Shown piece after piece: positions 8,638-17,715 of a stretch of DNA of 64,000 nt. Position 1 is the first letter of the stretch, and each line of letters opens with the position of its first letter. The notes under the pieces were generated by a model, which was not told where the DNA came from, did no database searches, and worked only from the letters and a program-made list of their open reading frames with translations. This DNA comes from Sulfurospirillum sp. UBA2217 (GTDB lineage Bacteria > Campylobacterota > Campylobacteria > Campylobacterales > Sulfurospirillaceae): assembly GCA_002328495.1 (NCBI GenBank), contig DCUJ01000012.1:1-64000 (forward strand), given 5' to 3'. The translations under genes were made by a program, and so were the position numbers.

Positions 8638-9981
8638 TCACTGTGTTGTACACACAGAACAAACGTCAAAACTTTTAAACACAAAGTCTGCTTTTTCAAT
8701 AGAATCAAGTCCCATAATTGCCTTTTGTGCAACCGAAGGGTTCTCTTTATCGCCATTTCCTAAGTTCCACACGGTAGGTGTAATGATATCATACGAATGT
8801 ATATGTCCGTAGAGCACATTCACCTTATGGATTAAAGAACCTCGCGACGCTTCGATGATGCCTATCCCTTCACCGCACAGATCATGAGGATTGGCTTTGG
8901 GAGGGATGAATGATGGCATTGTGATATCACAATGAGAGAGAAGTTCACGTGTACGAAGCAGTAGGTGTGCACACTCACTCATACGGGCGACGACACGTGT
9001 TAAGGTGGCATCCTTAAAGCGCCTATGAAAATCACGAATGAGAACATCTTTACCAATCATCATACGAGCCAAAGGACCTACTTCAAAATAGTTTTTACGA
9101 TATTGTGCACTTTTAGAGTACGTATATCCTTTGTGTGTATCACTAAAAAAAGTATGTTCTAAACTCTCATGAACATGTTTACTATCAGCACTCAAAACGG
9201 TTGTTTTAACAGCTTTAGAGGGTTCTTCGTATAAAAAAGAGTCACCCAATGCTAAAAACCGATCATGGCTACGACCAATACGATCAAACCCTAATTCTAT
9301 CATGGTCTCAATACCATAGCTAAGGCGTCTCACACTTGACATCACTTGCAAAGCAGAACTAAAAGACAAAAACTCTTCTAAAGGCATTCCATATAAGTAC
9401 TCTTCACAAAATGCTACAATTCCCTCTAGTGTATTTTGAGCCATAATAAAATCAGATCGCACAGGATCACATGTAACGCCCCCTGGTAGCGCAAAAGATC
9501 CATGAGGCCATTGTCCTGAAAAAATAGCACCCATTTTTAAAGACTCAACAATGGCTTTTTGTGCGTGAAACCATGCTTTATCTTTAAATGCATTGCCCTC
9601 AAATGGAGTGTTAGATAATTTTTGTAACTCTGAAAAAATAGTAAAAAAATACCATTTAATATGGTTTTGAATCTTTTCTGCATTTAAAATAATTTCTCGA
9701 ATATCCTGTGCTTTTTGACTGATGTGAAGTACGTCCCCTGCATTTTTAAAACAAGACTCAATCGCCAAAACAGATGCTAAAGCATGAGAGTGTGAGCAAA
9801 TACCACATACCCGTGGCGTAATCGCAATAGCGTCATACAGAACTCTTTTTTCGAGAATTTTTTCAATACCCCGAAAATTAAAAAATTTAATCTTCGCAAA
9901 ATCAATAACACCTTCATGCCATTGTAACTCCAAGGTAGCTTCACCTTCAATACGCTCAATAATTTCTTTAGTTATTTTCAT
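8638..9981 (-). CDS. hupL: NiFe hydrogenase large subunit, group 2-like, no cleavable tail
   Basis: Second hydrogenase large subunit, 447 residues. The N-terminal nickel motif RVCGICSHSH (C59, C62) is intact. The C-terminal motif is DVCSVCTTQ (C441, C444), and the protein ends three residues after the last cysteine. It has no histidine at the cleavage site and no extension, so it should not need a maturation protease; sensory hydrogenases share this trait. The usual proline of DPC is a valine. With the small subunit gene (14-base overlap) it forms a cytoplasmic enzyme, either an H2 uptake hydrogenase or an H2 sensor. In Sulfurospirillum a cytoplasmic Hup-type hydrogenase is known, which this fits; which role applies is not visible in the sequence. 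Confidence 0.9.
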   Translation of the reverse strand: MKITKEIIERIEGEATLELQWHEGVIDFAKIKFFNFRGIEKILEKRVLYDAIAITPRVCGICSHSHALASVLAIESCFKNAGDVLHISQKAQDIREIILNAEKIQNHIKWYFFTIFSELQKLSNTPFEGNAFKDKAWFHAQKAIVESLKMGAIFSGQWPHGSFALPGGVTCDPVRSDFIMAQNTLEGIVAFCEEYLYGMPLEEFLSFSSALQVMSSVRRLSYGIETMIELGFDRIGRSHDRFLALGDSFLYEEPSKAVKTTVLSADSKHVHESLEHTFFSDTHKGYTYSKSAQYRKNYFEVGPLARMMIGKDVLIRDFHRRFKDATLTRVVARMSECAHLLLRTRELLSHCDITMPSFIPPKANPHDLCGEGIGIIEASRGSLIHKVNVLYGHIHSYDIITPTVWNLGNGDKENPSVAQKAIMGLDSIEKADFVFKSFDVCSVCTTQ

Positions 9982-10861
9982 CTATTAACTTCCGCTCTAA
10001 TCTCTCAATCTTAAAACTTTTAGCAACCCCCGCAAGCGAATAGTACGCACGCTTGCTAATTCCAACAGGGGTTTGGGGTAAGGACATATTGGTTTGCGTC
10101 TCATAAAGGGCTCGACGGGGGAAATCAAATTCTGTACACCCCAAACACGGTGATCCTGCTCTGGTCTTAGAACTCACTTCGTTCCATAAAATTTTATTGC
10201 AATTGGCATGACTCATGGGACCTTGGCAGCCATGCTCATAGAACAAACAACCCTCTTTTTGACCCAATTGTTTACTATCTACTTTCCATTCAAAATATTC
10301 ATTACGCAAACATCCGTGATGTACTAAGTAGCCGTAAATTTCTTTAGGTCTCAAATAGGTATCTAAAAAAACTTTTTCACCTTGATGAAGCAGTAAAAGT
10401 GTATCGACAAGCCAGCGTGGATGCACAGGACACCCTGGTAAATTGATAACATTATGCTTGATATTCCAATATCCCCCTGCCTCTTTCCCGCGAAACAATG
10501 CCCCACTAATACGCTCAGGATCCCTAAGCCTAAAGATGCCACCAAAACTCGCACAACTCCCTGCACAGACAATCGTTTTAGCACGGGAAGAGAGGTTATT
10601 TAAAACCTGAGAAAAAGGTCGATTAAATTTTTGAAGAATACTTTCGTCTTGACTAAGCGCACCCTCTAAAATTAAAAAATCAAAGGATGAGGTGCCATCC
10701 AAAAGAGTTTCAAAACTTCCCTCTCCTCCCAACAGAGGATGGTAGAGCATGTCAAAGGAAGCCGCGAACGAGGGCATCTGCGGGTAATTAAAAAAAGAGT
10801 GACTATTCCCATTACATGTAAGCCCTTGTAGCCAAACGATTGTGGACTTTTTGGGAGGCAT
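9968..10861 (-). CDS. hupS: NiFe hydrogenase small subunit, cytoplasmic, group 2-like
   Basis: 297 residues with no Tat signal, so the enzyme stays in the cytoplasm. The first cluster motif is LQGLTCNGNSHSF. The second cysteine of the usual CxxC is replaced by N19, a pattern of group 2 (HupS of cyanobacteria, CxGN) and not of group 1 subunits. Other cluster cysteines are in AGSCASFGG, PGCPVHP, HHGCLRNE, YEHGCQGP and SPCLGCTEF. The ATG at 10861 abuts the tetR stop and the gene overlaps hupL by 14 bases. The palindrome at 10812 encodes the cluster ligand C16 together with N17. Confidence 0.9.
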   Translation of the reverse strand: MPPKKSTIVWLQGLTCNGNSHSFFNYPQMPSFAASFDMLYHPLLGGEGSFETLLDGTSSFDFLILEGALSQDESILQKFNRPFSQVLNNLSSRAKTIVCAGSCASFGGIFRLRDPERISGALFRGKEAGGYWNIKHNVINLPGCPVHPRWLVDTLLLLHQGEKVFLDTYLRPKEIYGYLVHHGCLRNEYFEWKVDSKQLGQKEGCLFYEHGCQGPMSHANCNKILWNEVSSKTRAGSPCLGCTEFDFPRRALYETQTNMSLPQTPVGISKRAYYSLAGVAKSFKIERLERKLIDENN

Positions 10862-11448
10862 TATTGTTGCTTTAGCGCATTATAGATATTAAGTGCAATA
10901 TCGTCGACATAATGATTAATGTTTTTATCTAAAACATTTTCACCATTTAAAAAGACAAATCCACCCAAATAACCCATAAAAAGCCCAAAAGCAGAGAAAA
11001 AGTCTTGATTGCGAAGTTCTCCACACGCCACACCCTCTTCAAAGAAAATCATCAATTCTGTGACAAAAGCAGAAACACACAACATCCCCTCACATCCATC
11101 TTTAAAGACTTCTCTGTTTGCTAGATAAACACGTAAAAAGTAGTTGATATGCTGTGGTTTTGTCGAAGCCATCTCAAAATAGAGTGCCACAATTTTTCGA
11201 ATTTTATCTTTTACAGAACACTCTTCTTCATTAACTTTACGAATTTCTGCCCCTAAAATATTGGAAGAGTATTTGATAATTTCTTTAGCCAAAACCTCTT
11301 TGGAGGTAAAATAATTATAAATATTCCCCACACTCATGCCCATAGCTTTAGCAATGTCTGGAATAGTAGTCGAATAAAAGCCATTGTTTGAAAAAAGAAG
11401 GAGAGCTGCATCTAAAATGGATTCAGTTTTTTTTGATTTTTTATCCAC
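10861..11448 (-). CDS. TetR/AcrR family transcriptional regulator
   Basis: 195 residues. The N-terminal helix-turn-helix covers about 10-55, with the typical recognition stretch MSVGNIYNYFTSKEVL. The rest is the ligand-binding helical domain with no recognisable specificity. The start is a GTG at 11448 with AAGG upstream. The gene is first in the operon tetR-hupS-hupL, sharing a base with the hupS start, so it probably controls the second hydrogenase and itself. A TetR-like dyad near 8502-8517 upstream of hydA suggests it may act on the first hydrogenase too. I do not see an equivalent dyad upstream of its own gene. Confidence 0.9.
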   Translation of the reverse strand: MDKKSKKTESILDAALLLFSNNGFYSTTIPDIAKAMGMSVGNIYNYFTSKEVLAKEIIKYSSNILGAEIRKVNEEECSVKDKIRKIVALYFEMASTKPQHINYFLRVYLANREVFKDGCEGMLCVSAFVTELMIFFEEGVACGELRNQDFFSAFGLFMGYLGGFVFLNGENVLDKNINHYVDDIALNIYNALKQQ

Positions 11449-11517
11449 TGTTTTACCTTTTTAAATAAATCACCGTTATTCTACCATGATAATGAAACTA
11501 TGTTTAAAAAATTTTAC

Positions 11518-11523
11518 TATAAT
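11518..11523 (+). promoter_or_regulatory. Probable -10 box of the TerB-like gene
   Basis: Perfect TATAAT after a T-rich run, 30 bases upstream of the start. It lies in the 105-base divergent interval with tetR. Confidence 0.5.
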
Positions 11524-11553
11524 GCACATTATTTTAAATGATAGGAGTCTTTT

Positions 11554-11952
11554 TTGTTACTTATGAAACTCAAGCCTGAAGAAAAATTTGCTTTTTTGCA
11601 GTTATCTCAGTATGTTGCTAAACTCGATGGTGAGTATGGTCCAAAAGAACGTGAAATCATTCATGAGTACTGTACTGAGATGGGAATTGAAAACGTAGAA
11701 TTTACACAAAATTGCTTTAACCTTGAGGAAAATCTAGCCCTTTATACCTCATTTAGAAGTCAAAGAATTATCCTGCTTTCCTTAATGGTTCTAGTTCATG
11801 TTGATGATAAGTTTGGTATTTACGAACATAAAACCTTAGATAAAATTGCTCAATATTTTGGTGTTTTAGAAAAAGAATTACATCTTTTTTCAATGTGGGG
11901 AAAGGCGGGCTCTGCATTGTATGAACAAGCCCTCATTTTTACGGAAGAATAA
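11554..11952 (+). CDS. TerB-like helical protein
   Basis: 132 residues, soluble and helical, resembling the TerB/tellurite-resistance-like domain: acidic helices with a KLDGEYGPKEREII segment and a later VDDKFGIYEHKTLD segment, the paired acidic motifs of that fold. The biochemical role of TerB proteins is poorly defined (metal binding has been proposed). I kept the TTG start at 11554 because AGGAG lies 6 bases upstream; an ATG at 11563 would be 15 bases away. The gene is single, divergent from tetR and convergent with pgi, and ends on a terminator hairpin. Confidence 0.65.
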   Translation: MLLMKLKPEEKFAFLQLSQYVAKLDGEYGPKEREIIHEYCTEMGIENVEFTQNCFNLEENLALYTSFRSQRIILLSLMVLVHVDDKFGIYEHKTLDKIAQYFGVLEKELHLFSMWGKAGSALYEQALIFTEE

Positions 11953-11984
11953 GGAGTGAGCACGCTTCACTCCTCTTATTTTTT
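11952..11984 (+). terminator. Rho-independent terminator after the TerB-like gene
   Basis: An 8-bp perfect stem AGGAGTGA / TCACTCCT (11952-11959 and 11967-11974) with a 7-base loop is followed by CTTATTTTTT. It starts on the last base of the stop codon and its T-run runs into the pgi 3' end. Confidence 0.8.
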
Positions 11985-13241
11985 AGCATTCTTTTTTGAT
12001 TTTTTCTCTTCGATTAGTTTACCTTCTAGGATATATTTGCCTGCTTCAACACCAGGTTGATCATAGGTATTGACGTTCATCATTTGTCCCACGATTGAAG
12101 TGAGTAATTCGTAATAGAAAATTAATTTACCGATATTTTCTTCATCTACATGGCGAATGGTAATGGTATCAACAGGAATATCTTTTTTATCCAAAAGTGC
12201 TTCCATCGTTGAATCGGCTTGCATATTGATAAGATCACAAAACGCGATGCCATTCATTAAATCTAAGCCCTCAAGCTCTTTGAGCGTAATGTTAGGGATT
12301 TTAATTTTATCATCAAAGTTTTCGATTTTCAAAACGGTCACACTTTTATCGCGAACCCCTTCAACGATGAGCTGTAAAAAGGAGTGCTGATCTTTAGGTC
12401 CAATAAGTCCAATAGGGGTAAGTCCCACGTTAAAGCTACTTTGGCGTTGTTTTTTACCCAAGCTTTCACCCCAAAGTTGTACATACCAATCGGTAAAATA
12501 ATCCAAACTCTCCGAATATGCGAACAAAGTATTGATATTGTAATGCATCGAATTTTTGGCGTAATAGGTTGCTTTTTTCAGTAAAGTCTCCTTGATATAC
12601 CCATCTTCAAAAAAGCTCTCTTTGATAATACGTGCACCATCTAGCAAGCGTTGAATATCCACACCTGCTAGCAAAAGTGGGGCAAGCCCTGCGGCACTTA
12701 AAACAGAAAAACGTCCTCCAACATTGATAGGTATATGCAAGACAAATGAATTGAGTGATTTGGAGTGGGCTTCGAGTTTCGAGCCATCATCAGTCACAAA
12801 GGTAAAGCGGTAATCAAGCGATATCTCTTTGCTCTTCAAAACACTTAACACGTATTTGTAGACAGAAATTGTCTCAATGGTTGATCCAGACTTTGAAATG
12901 ACAAAAAAGTGTGTGTTTTTGATATTGAGTTTATTAAGTGTTGAGCGAATGGAAGCGGGATCGGTACTTTCAAAAAAATGCAACTGCTTGTCAAAATCAC
13001 GAATACCTTGAAGTGCTCTAAAAATGGCTTTAGGTCCTAAAGAGCTCCCGCCAATACCAATAATCGCGATGTCTTTAATCGCCTCATAATCGTTTTTGGT
13101 TTTAAACTCTTCTAAATAGTTAATAATAGGAGCAATATCTTGATCGGGCAAAGAATAGTACCCTATACTACTCTGCTCTGCTACAATTTTTTCAAAAATA
13201 CCCTCTTCGACTTTAATGTTAAAATAAAGTGAATTTTTCAA
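11976..13241 (-). CDS. pgi: Glucose-6-phosphate isomerase
   Basis: Interconverts glucose 6-phosphate and fructose 6-phosphate in the cytoplasm; in these bacteria it mainly serves gluconeogenesis and sugar-nucleotide supply. The sugar-phosphate binding motifs IGIGGSSLGPKA and ISKSGSTIET are clear, and the active-site region DYFTDWYVQLWGESLGKKQ is present. 421 residues fits the short bacterial form. Start is a TTG at 13241 with GGAGGA 5 bases upstream. The C terminus ends in a lysine-rich tail (KKSKKNAKK). It is a single gene, divergent from ygiQ. Confidence 0.96.
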   Translation of the reverse strand: MKNSLYFNIKVEEGIFEKIVAEQSSIGYYSLPDQDIAPIINYLEEFKTKNDYEAIKDIAIIGIGGSSLGPKAIFRALQGIRDFDKQLHFFESTDPASIRSTLNKLNIKNTHFFVISKSGSTIETISVYKYVLSVLKSKEISLDYRFTFVTDDGSKLEAHSKSLNSFVLHIPINVGGRFSVLSAAGLAPLLLAGVDIQRLLDGARIIKESFFEDGYIKETLLKKATYYAKNSMHYNINTLFAYSESLDYFTDWYVQLWGESLGKKQRQSSFNVGLTPIGLIGPKDQHSFLQLIVEGVRDKSVTVLKIENFDDKIKIPNITLKELEGLDLMNGIAFCDLINMQADSTMEALLDKKDIPVDTITIRHVDEENIGKLIFYYELLTSIVGQMMNVNTYDQPGVEAGKYILEGKLIEEKKSKKNAKK

Positions 13242-13365
13242 ACGTTTCCTCCGCTAAAATAATTGCGAAGATATTACTACTAAGTATCTTAAAAAAGCCA
13301 AAATAGAGAGCTCTTGTGCTATATTTTTACGCTATAAAAATTAATCATTATAAAGAGATAACTGA

Positions 13366-15084
13366 ATGTTTTTACCCACAACGAAAGAAGAGATGCGCCA
13401 ACGTGGATGGCACACCTTGGATATCATCCTTATCACCTCTGATGCTTACATCGATAGTCCTTATATGGGTGTCGCTGTTGTTGGTCGCGTTTTAGAGCGT
13501 GCGGGATTTAAAGTAGGGATTATTGGGCAACCTGACATTACATGTAAAGACGATATCGCTCGCCTTGGAGAGCCAAGGCTTTTTTGGGGTGTGAGTGGTG
13601 GAAGCGTAGACTCTTTGGTATCAAATTATACGGCGACAAAGAAATTTCGCAACAGTGATGACTATACACCAGGAGGGATAAACAATAAACGCCCCGACCG
13701 TGCTAGCTTGGTCTATACCAATCTGATTCGCCAATACTTTAAAAACACCGCCCCCATTGTGCTTGGAGGCATTGAAGCGAGCCTTAGACGTGTGAGCCAT
13801 TATGATTTTTGGTCAAACCGCCTTCGTAAGCCTATCTTATTTGACGCTAAGGCGGATTATCTGCTTTATGGCATGGCGGATAACAGTGTTGTCGAGTTCG
13901 CTAAAGCCCTTGATAAAGGCATTTCCCCTTTACATGTAAAGGGTCTAAGCTACATTTCTAAAGAGCCAAATGCTGAGTACATCACACTTCCTAGCCATCA
14001 AGAGTGTTTAGATGATAAGTTAAAATTTATGGATATGTTTGATGATTTTTATCACAACAACGACCCTATTTCAGCACGAGGTTTGTGTCAAAATGTCGAT
14101 GGTCGCTATCTCATTCAAAATCCACCCGCTCCTTATCTTACAACAGAAGAGTTAGACAGCGTGAGTGCCCTGCCCTTTATGCGTGATTTGCACCCCTATC
14201 ACCACAAAGAAGGAAACGTCAAAGCGTTAGAGACGATTAAATTTTCCATCTCCACGCATCAAGGCTGTTATGGTGAGTGTAATTTTTGTGCCATCAGTGT
14301 GCATCAAGGCAGAACCATCCGAAGTCGCAGTGTTGATTCTATCGTGAACGAAGCCAAACATTTTGGAACGTATAAAGATTTTAAAGGCATTATCTCTGAT
14401 TTAGGAGGGCCTACGGCAAATATGTATGGGTATGAATGCTCTAAAAAACTCACAAAAGGAACGTGTGAAGAAAAAAGCTGTATGTTTCCCAAGTTGTGTA
14501 AAGCCCTTAAGCCAACGCATAAAAAACAGCTTGAGCTTTTACGAAAAGTGCGTGCATTGCCGCATGTCAAAAAAGCGTTTGTCGCCTCAGGGATTCGTTA
14601 TGATTTGATTAGCGATGATAAAACATATGGGTACGAATACCTTAAAGAAATCATCACGCACCATACGAGTGGTCAAATGAAGATAGCACCTGAACACATC
14701 GATGATGAAATCTTAGAGTTAATGGGCAAACCTAGTAAAGAGGCTTTGGTGGAGTTTAAAACGCTTTTTGACAGACTTACCAAAGAATCGGGCAAAAAAC
14801 AGTTTTTGACCTACTATCTTATCGCCGCCCATCCTGGGTGCGAAGAGAAACATATGCACTCCCTCAAGCAATTTGCCTCTAATGTGCTTAAGATGAATCC
14901 AGAGCAAGCACAAGTGTTTACCCCAACACCCTCGACCTATTCGACGCTCATGTACTACACAGGGCTTCACTACAAAACACGTAAAGCTTTGTTTGTTGAA
15001 AAAGACACCCTGCGCAAAGAGAAGCAAAAAGAGATTGTGGTGGCTAAAAAAGAGCGCGTTTTTAGAAGTGGATTTGATAGTTAA
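13366..15084 (+). CDS. ygiQ: YgiQ family radical SAM protein
   Basis: 572-residue radical SAM protein. The cluster motif is CYGECNFC in THQGCYGECNFCAIS near residue 300. An N-terminal B12-binding-like region and the family stretch SGGSVDSLVSNYTA precede it, and a conserved cysteine-rich insert (CSKKLTKGTCEEKSCMFPKLC) follows. Its substrate is unknown, though the family is widespread. ATG at 13366 has AAAGAGAT upstream. Two TTACATGTAA copies (13538, 13930) lie inside, encoding TCK and LHVK. The downstream gene begins 25 bases after the stop, with a third palindrome between them. Confidence 0.93.
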   Translation: MFLPTTKEEMRQRGWHTLDIILITSDAYIDSPYMGVAVVGRVLERAGFKVGIIGQPDITCKDDIARLGEPRLFWGVSGGSVDSLVSNYTATKKFRNSDDYTPGGINNKRPDRASLVYTNLIRQYFKNTAPIVLGGIEASLRRVSHYDFWSNRLRKPILFDAKADYLLYGMADNSVVEFAKALDKGISPLHVKGLSYISKEPNAEYITLPSHQECLDDKLKFMDMFDDFYHNNDPISARGLCQNVDGRYLIQNPPAPYLTTEELDSVSALPFMRDLHPYHHKEGNVKALETIKFSISTHQGCYGECNFCAISVHQGRTIRSRSVDSIVNEAKHFGTYKDFKGIISDLGGPTANMYGYECSKKLTKGTCEEKSCMFPKLCKALKPTHKKQLELLRKVRALPHVKKAFVASGIRYDLISDDKTYGYEYLKEIITHHTSGQMKIAPEHIDDEILELMGKPSKEALVEFKTLFDRLTKESGKKQFLTYYLIAAHPGCEEKHMHSLKQFASNVLKMNPEQAQVFTPTPSTYSTLMYYTGLHYKTRKALFVEKDTLRKEKQKEIVVAKKERVFRSGFDS

Positions 15085-15109
15085 ACATCGTTACATGTAA
15101 AGGATAAAA

Positions 15110-15421
15110 ATGTCAGTTTTAATGGAATTTAGTATGTTTCCTTTAGAAGGAGATGGCAGTAAAAGTGCGTATGTAGCGCGTATTATTGAGATGATACATC
15201 GCAGTGGTTACCCCTATAAACTCACACCCATGAGTACTGTTGTCGAGACAAAAAGCCTTCATGAGGCTCTAAAACTCGTAGAAGATGCTTACGCACACAT
15301 CGATGAATGTGAACGCGTTTATGCGTGTTTAAAGTTTGACATTCGAGACAACCGCGACAATGGCATGGAGCAAAAAATTGCTTCGGTGGAAAATCATCTT
15401 GGGCATAAAGTGACCCATTAA
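15110..15421 (+). CDS. MTH1187 family thiamine-binding protein
   Basis: 103 residues, about the family length. The start MSVLMEFSMFPL and the central segment MSTVVETKSLHEALKL are characteristic of the MTH1187/YqgV (DUF77) fold, a ferredoxin-like dimer that binds thiamine. The family sits in thiamine metabolism or salvage. A TTACATGTAA palindrome (15091-15100) overlaps the ribosome binding site, which reads GTAAAGGAT. It probably shares a transcript with ygiQ. Confidence 0.85.
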   Translation: MSVLMEFSMFPLEGDGSKSAYVARIIEMIHRSGYPYKLTPMSTVVETKSLHEALKLVEDAYAHIDECERVYACLKFDIRDNRDNGMEQKIASVENHLGHKVTH

Positions 15422-15462
15422 ATAAATCCTTTTTACGCCGATTTGGTTTTAAAGGAGTTGCC

Positions 15463-15978
15463 ATGAATAGCATCAATGCCAGTAGCTACAGCTACAATGA
15501 CTTTAATTTTTCCATGCAAACCAGCAGTGGCGATACCATAAACCTCAAAATGTACGATGAACAAGCAAGCGATTTTTCACACCAACAAGATGCCAACTCA
15601 AGCAGTACAACGTTATCTCTCTCCCACGCATACGGTTACAGCTTTAAATATGAGGGAAATGGCATTGATGAGAATGACCAAAAAGAGATAGACCAAGCCA
15701 TGAAACTCATCCAGCCCATGTTGGATGAATACTTTAAAAATGTCAATGAAACAGCCCCTAAAAACGCCGATATCATCAACCAAGCGTTTGACATCAACGC
15801 TTACTTACCAAAACCGCAAGAGAGCAATACCAAAAGCTATCTCAATGATAAACTTTTAAAAACCATCGATAAAACACTCGAAAAAGAGCAAAATCAAAAT
15901 GAGAAAATACTCGAAGCGGCTCAAAAACTCTTCGATGCACTTTTAAAACAAAGTGAACGCTTTGAGCTTTACATGTAA
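15463..15978 (+). CDS. Hypothetical protein, coiled-coil C terminus
   Basis: 171 residues that I do not recognise. The first 60 residues are rich in serine and asparagine (SSYSYNDFNFSMQTSSGD) and resemble small secreted or flagellar-type proteins. The C-terminal third is a lysine and glutamate-rich helix. AAGGAG precedes the ATG at 15463. The stop codon is formed by a palindrome copy (TAC ATG TAA at the end of 15969-15978). It lies 41 bases after the thiamine-binding gene and converges with the lipoprotein hydrolase. No function can be assigned. Confidence 0.6.
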   Translation: MNSINASSYSYNDFNFSMQTSSGDTINLKMYDEQASDFSHQQDANSSSTTLSLSHAYGYSFKYEGNGIDENDQKEIDQAMKLIQPMLDEYFKNVNETAPKNADIINQAFDINAYLPKPQESNTKSYLNDKLLKTIDKTLEKEQNQNEKILEAAQKLFDALLKQSERFELYM

Positions 15979-16034
15979 CCGAATCGATAAAATAGTTGGC
16001 TTTTGTTGAAGGAAATGTTTTGCACATCTTGCAT

Positions 16035-16835
16035 CTATCTATTTTCCTCTAAAAAGTTTTTAAAGTTTTGTTCCCAGTTCTTCGTGTGAGTTGCAGGGTA
16101 TATCTTTGATTGTATCGTGCTTTTATCTTCAAATTTTGCACGATAGGAGTCAAATATCTCTTTTGGAATAATAACGTCATTGTCTCCAATGAGATGAAAT
16201 TGTGTTACATGTAACAGTTTATCGGCAAAATCAGCAGGGTTGAGCGAACCATAAAGAGGTGTTATATGATGTCTTTTAGCCCAATACACTATGTCTAAAT
16301 TTCCAGCGATACTCACTAAGCGTACTACATCGTCTCTTTGTGCAGATAAAAGCGTGGCAATAGTGCCACCACCTGAATATCCATAGAGATGAAATGATTT
16401 GCCCTTAAAGCTATCGAGTATCTCGTTGTAACTATCGATGACTTCTTTTGAAAACCTATGACTTGTCCAATAGTCTGCTTTACATGTAGGGCTATTGATA
16501 TATTGACACGGACGAGCAAGGTAGAGTTTACATGTAGCGTCATCTTCAAGCATAAGGTGCAATGCAAGTGGGGTGATGGGTGTTGGGTTGTCCGAGATAG
16601 TTGAGCGTGTTATCCAAGAAAGTCCATCACCTTCTATATAGACACGTATATCTTTACATGTAAGCTTAGTGTACTGAGCATAGATATCAAAGTTTTTCGT
16701 TTTGTAACTCTTTACATGTAAAGAGTGTTTTTGTGCCAAAGTATCAGCGATCTCATAGCGATGCGATACCGTTGGGGTAGTATGAGAGCATCCCAGAAAC
16801 AACACACTAAGAGATGCTATAAAAACTAGTTTCAT
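16035..16835 (-). CDS. Alpha/beta hydrolase lipoprotein
   Basis: 266 residues with a lipoprotein signal (LFLGC lipobox, Cys at 16). The body is an alpha/beta hydrolase with the nucleophile elbow GYSGGG, an aspartate in LIGDNDVII and a late histidine in PATHTKNW, so a complete triad is present. It is probably an outer-membrane or periplasmic esterase; the substrate is unknown. It overlaps the upstream parvulin gene by 4 bases. The gene is the densest site for the TTACATGTAA palindrome, with three perfect copies (16205, 16654, 16712) and two with one mismatch (16480, 16528). Confidence 0.8.
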   Translation of the reverse strand: MKLVFIASLSVLFLGCSHTTPTVSHRYEIADTLAQKHSLHVKSYKTKNFDIYAQYTKLTCKDIRVYIEGDGLSWITRSTISDNPTPITPLALHLMLEDDATCKLYLARPCQYINSPTCKADYWTSHRFSKEVIDSYNEILDSFKGKSFHLYGYSGGGTIATLLSAQRDDVVRLVSIAGNLDIVYWAKRHHITPLYGSLNPADFADKLLHVTQFHLIGDNDVIIPKEIFDSYRAKFEDKSTIQSKIYPATHTKNWEQNFKNFLEENR

Positions 16836-17548
16836 TGGAGTAGTTTTTGCATTTGGGCTTGAAGTGCTTGTTGCTTGGCTAATTGAATCAGTGCCGATTT
16901 TGCCTCTTCAAAACTGGCTTCTCTTGCGGGTGAAAAATCCTCTAGTAGCAAGATGTGCCATCCATCGTCCTCCACAAACACTTTTTCAATATCTCCAATT
17001 TTAGCATTTTCAACTGCTTTTTTAACCACTGGTTTAAGTTTTTGAACAGGAATCCAGCCTAAAGAGCCTTTTTCCTTTTTTGACTTTATATCGATAGAAT
17101 ACTGATGTACAAAATTTTCAAAAGTTGAAATTTTTTTCTCTTTGTCTTTTATCTTTTTTAAATCATCGATAATTTTTTGAGCATTAGCCTTATATTGGAC
17201 TTTTATAGTACTTAACTTATAGCGTGCTTCTAATTGTGGATGTGTTTTTTTATAAATTTTCTCCAACGCATCATTGCTAGGCTGATAGTTTTTTATAAAA
17301 TCATTTGACCATAGATTGACAACAGCCATATCTTTTAAAACCGCAAGAGTTTTATTTTTATTGATATGATTTTTTTCAATAATCTGCGATAACTTTGAGA
17401 TCTGCTGATACTCTTTTTGAATTTTCTCTTTCGTTTGTTCAGATTGAGTTTTATAGTCCAGATTGTATCTCTCTTTTGTGTAAATTTCTAATTCTTGTGC
17501 CATGAGTAGCAGTGGGAGAAAAATAAATACAACAGATAAAATTTTCAT
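16832..17548 (-). CDS. Parvulin-type peptidylprolyl isomerase, periplasmic
   Basis: 238 residues with a signal peptide ending in LLLMAQ. The chaperone-like helical N-terminal half is lysine-rich; the parvulin (PpiC) domain covers about 110-215 with KEKGSLGWIPVQKLKP, VGxxE-like GDIEKVFVEDDGWHILLLED, the typical C-terminal strand. This suggests a PpiD/SurA/CBF2-like folding factor for exported proteins. It is the first gene of a two-gene unit with the lipoprotein hydrolase and diverges from tctC. Confidence 0.85.
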   Translation of the reverse strand: MKILSVVFIFLPLLLMAQELEIYTKERYNLDYKTQSEQTKEKIQKEYQQISKLSQIIEKNHINKNKTLAVLKDMAVVNLWSNDFIKNYQPSNDALEKIYKKTHPQLEARYKLSTIKVQYKANAQKIIDDLKKIKDKEKKISTFENFVHQYSIDIKSKKEKGSLGWIPVQKLKPVVKKAVENAKIGDIEKVFVEDDGWHILLLEDFSPAREASFEEAKSALIQLAKQQALQAQMQKLLQ

Positions 17549-17653
17549 TTTATGGTTTCCTTTAGAATTTACTTTTAAGCTGATTATACTCTATCGAGTT
17601 CGCATCCTCATCGCATTTTTTAAAATAATCATATTTTTGAGAGATGCTTGCGA

Positions 17654-17674
17654 TTTCATTTTGATAAAATGAAA
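17654..17674. promoter_or_regulatory. Perfect inverted repeat upstream of tctC
   Basis: TTTCATTTT and AAAATGAAA are perfect 9-bp arms around the 3 bases GAT, ending 41 bases before the tctC start. No T-run follows, so this is more likely an operator than a terminator. The regulator is not known. Confidence 0.45.
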
Positions 17675-17715
17675 TTTGAAAACTGTGTAAAGTCAAATAC
17701 AATCAGGAGATTCAT

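Noticed and set aside
13268..13290. Inverted repeat AAGATA/TATCTT between pgi and ygiQ
   Set aside because: Short arms (6 bp) with a 10-base or longer centre in A+T-rich DNA are easily produced by chance.
15979..16034. Possible terminator between the hypothetical gene and the lipoprotein hydrolase
   Set aside because: I see no stem with a T-run on either strand.
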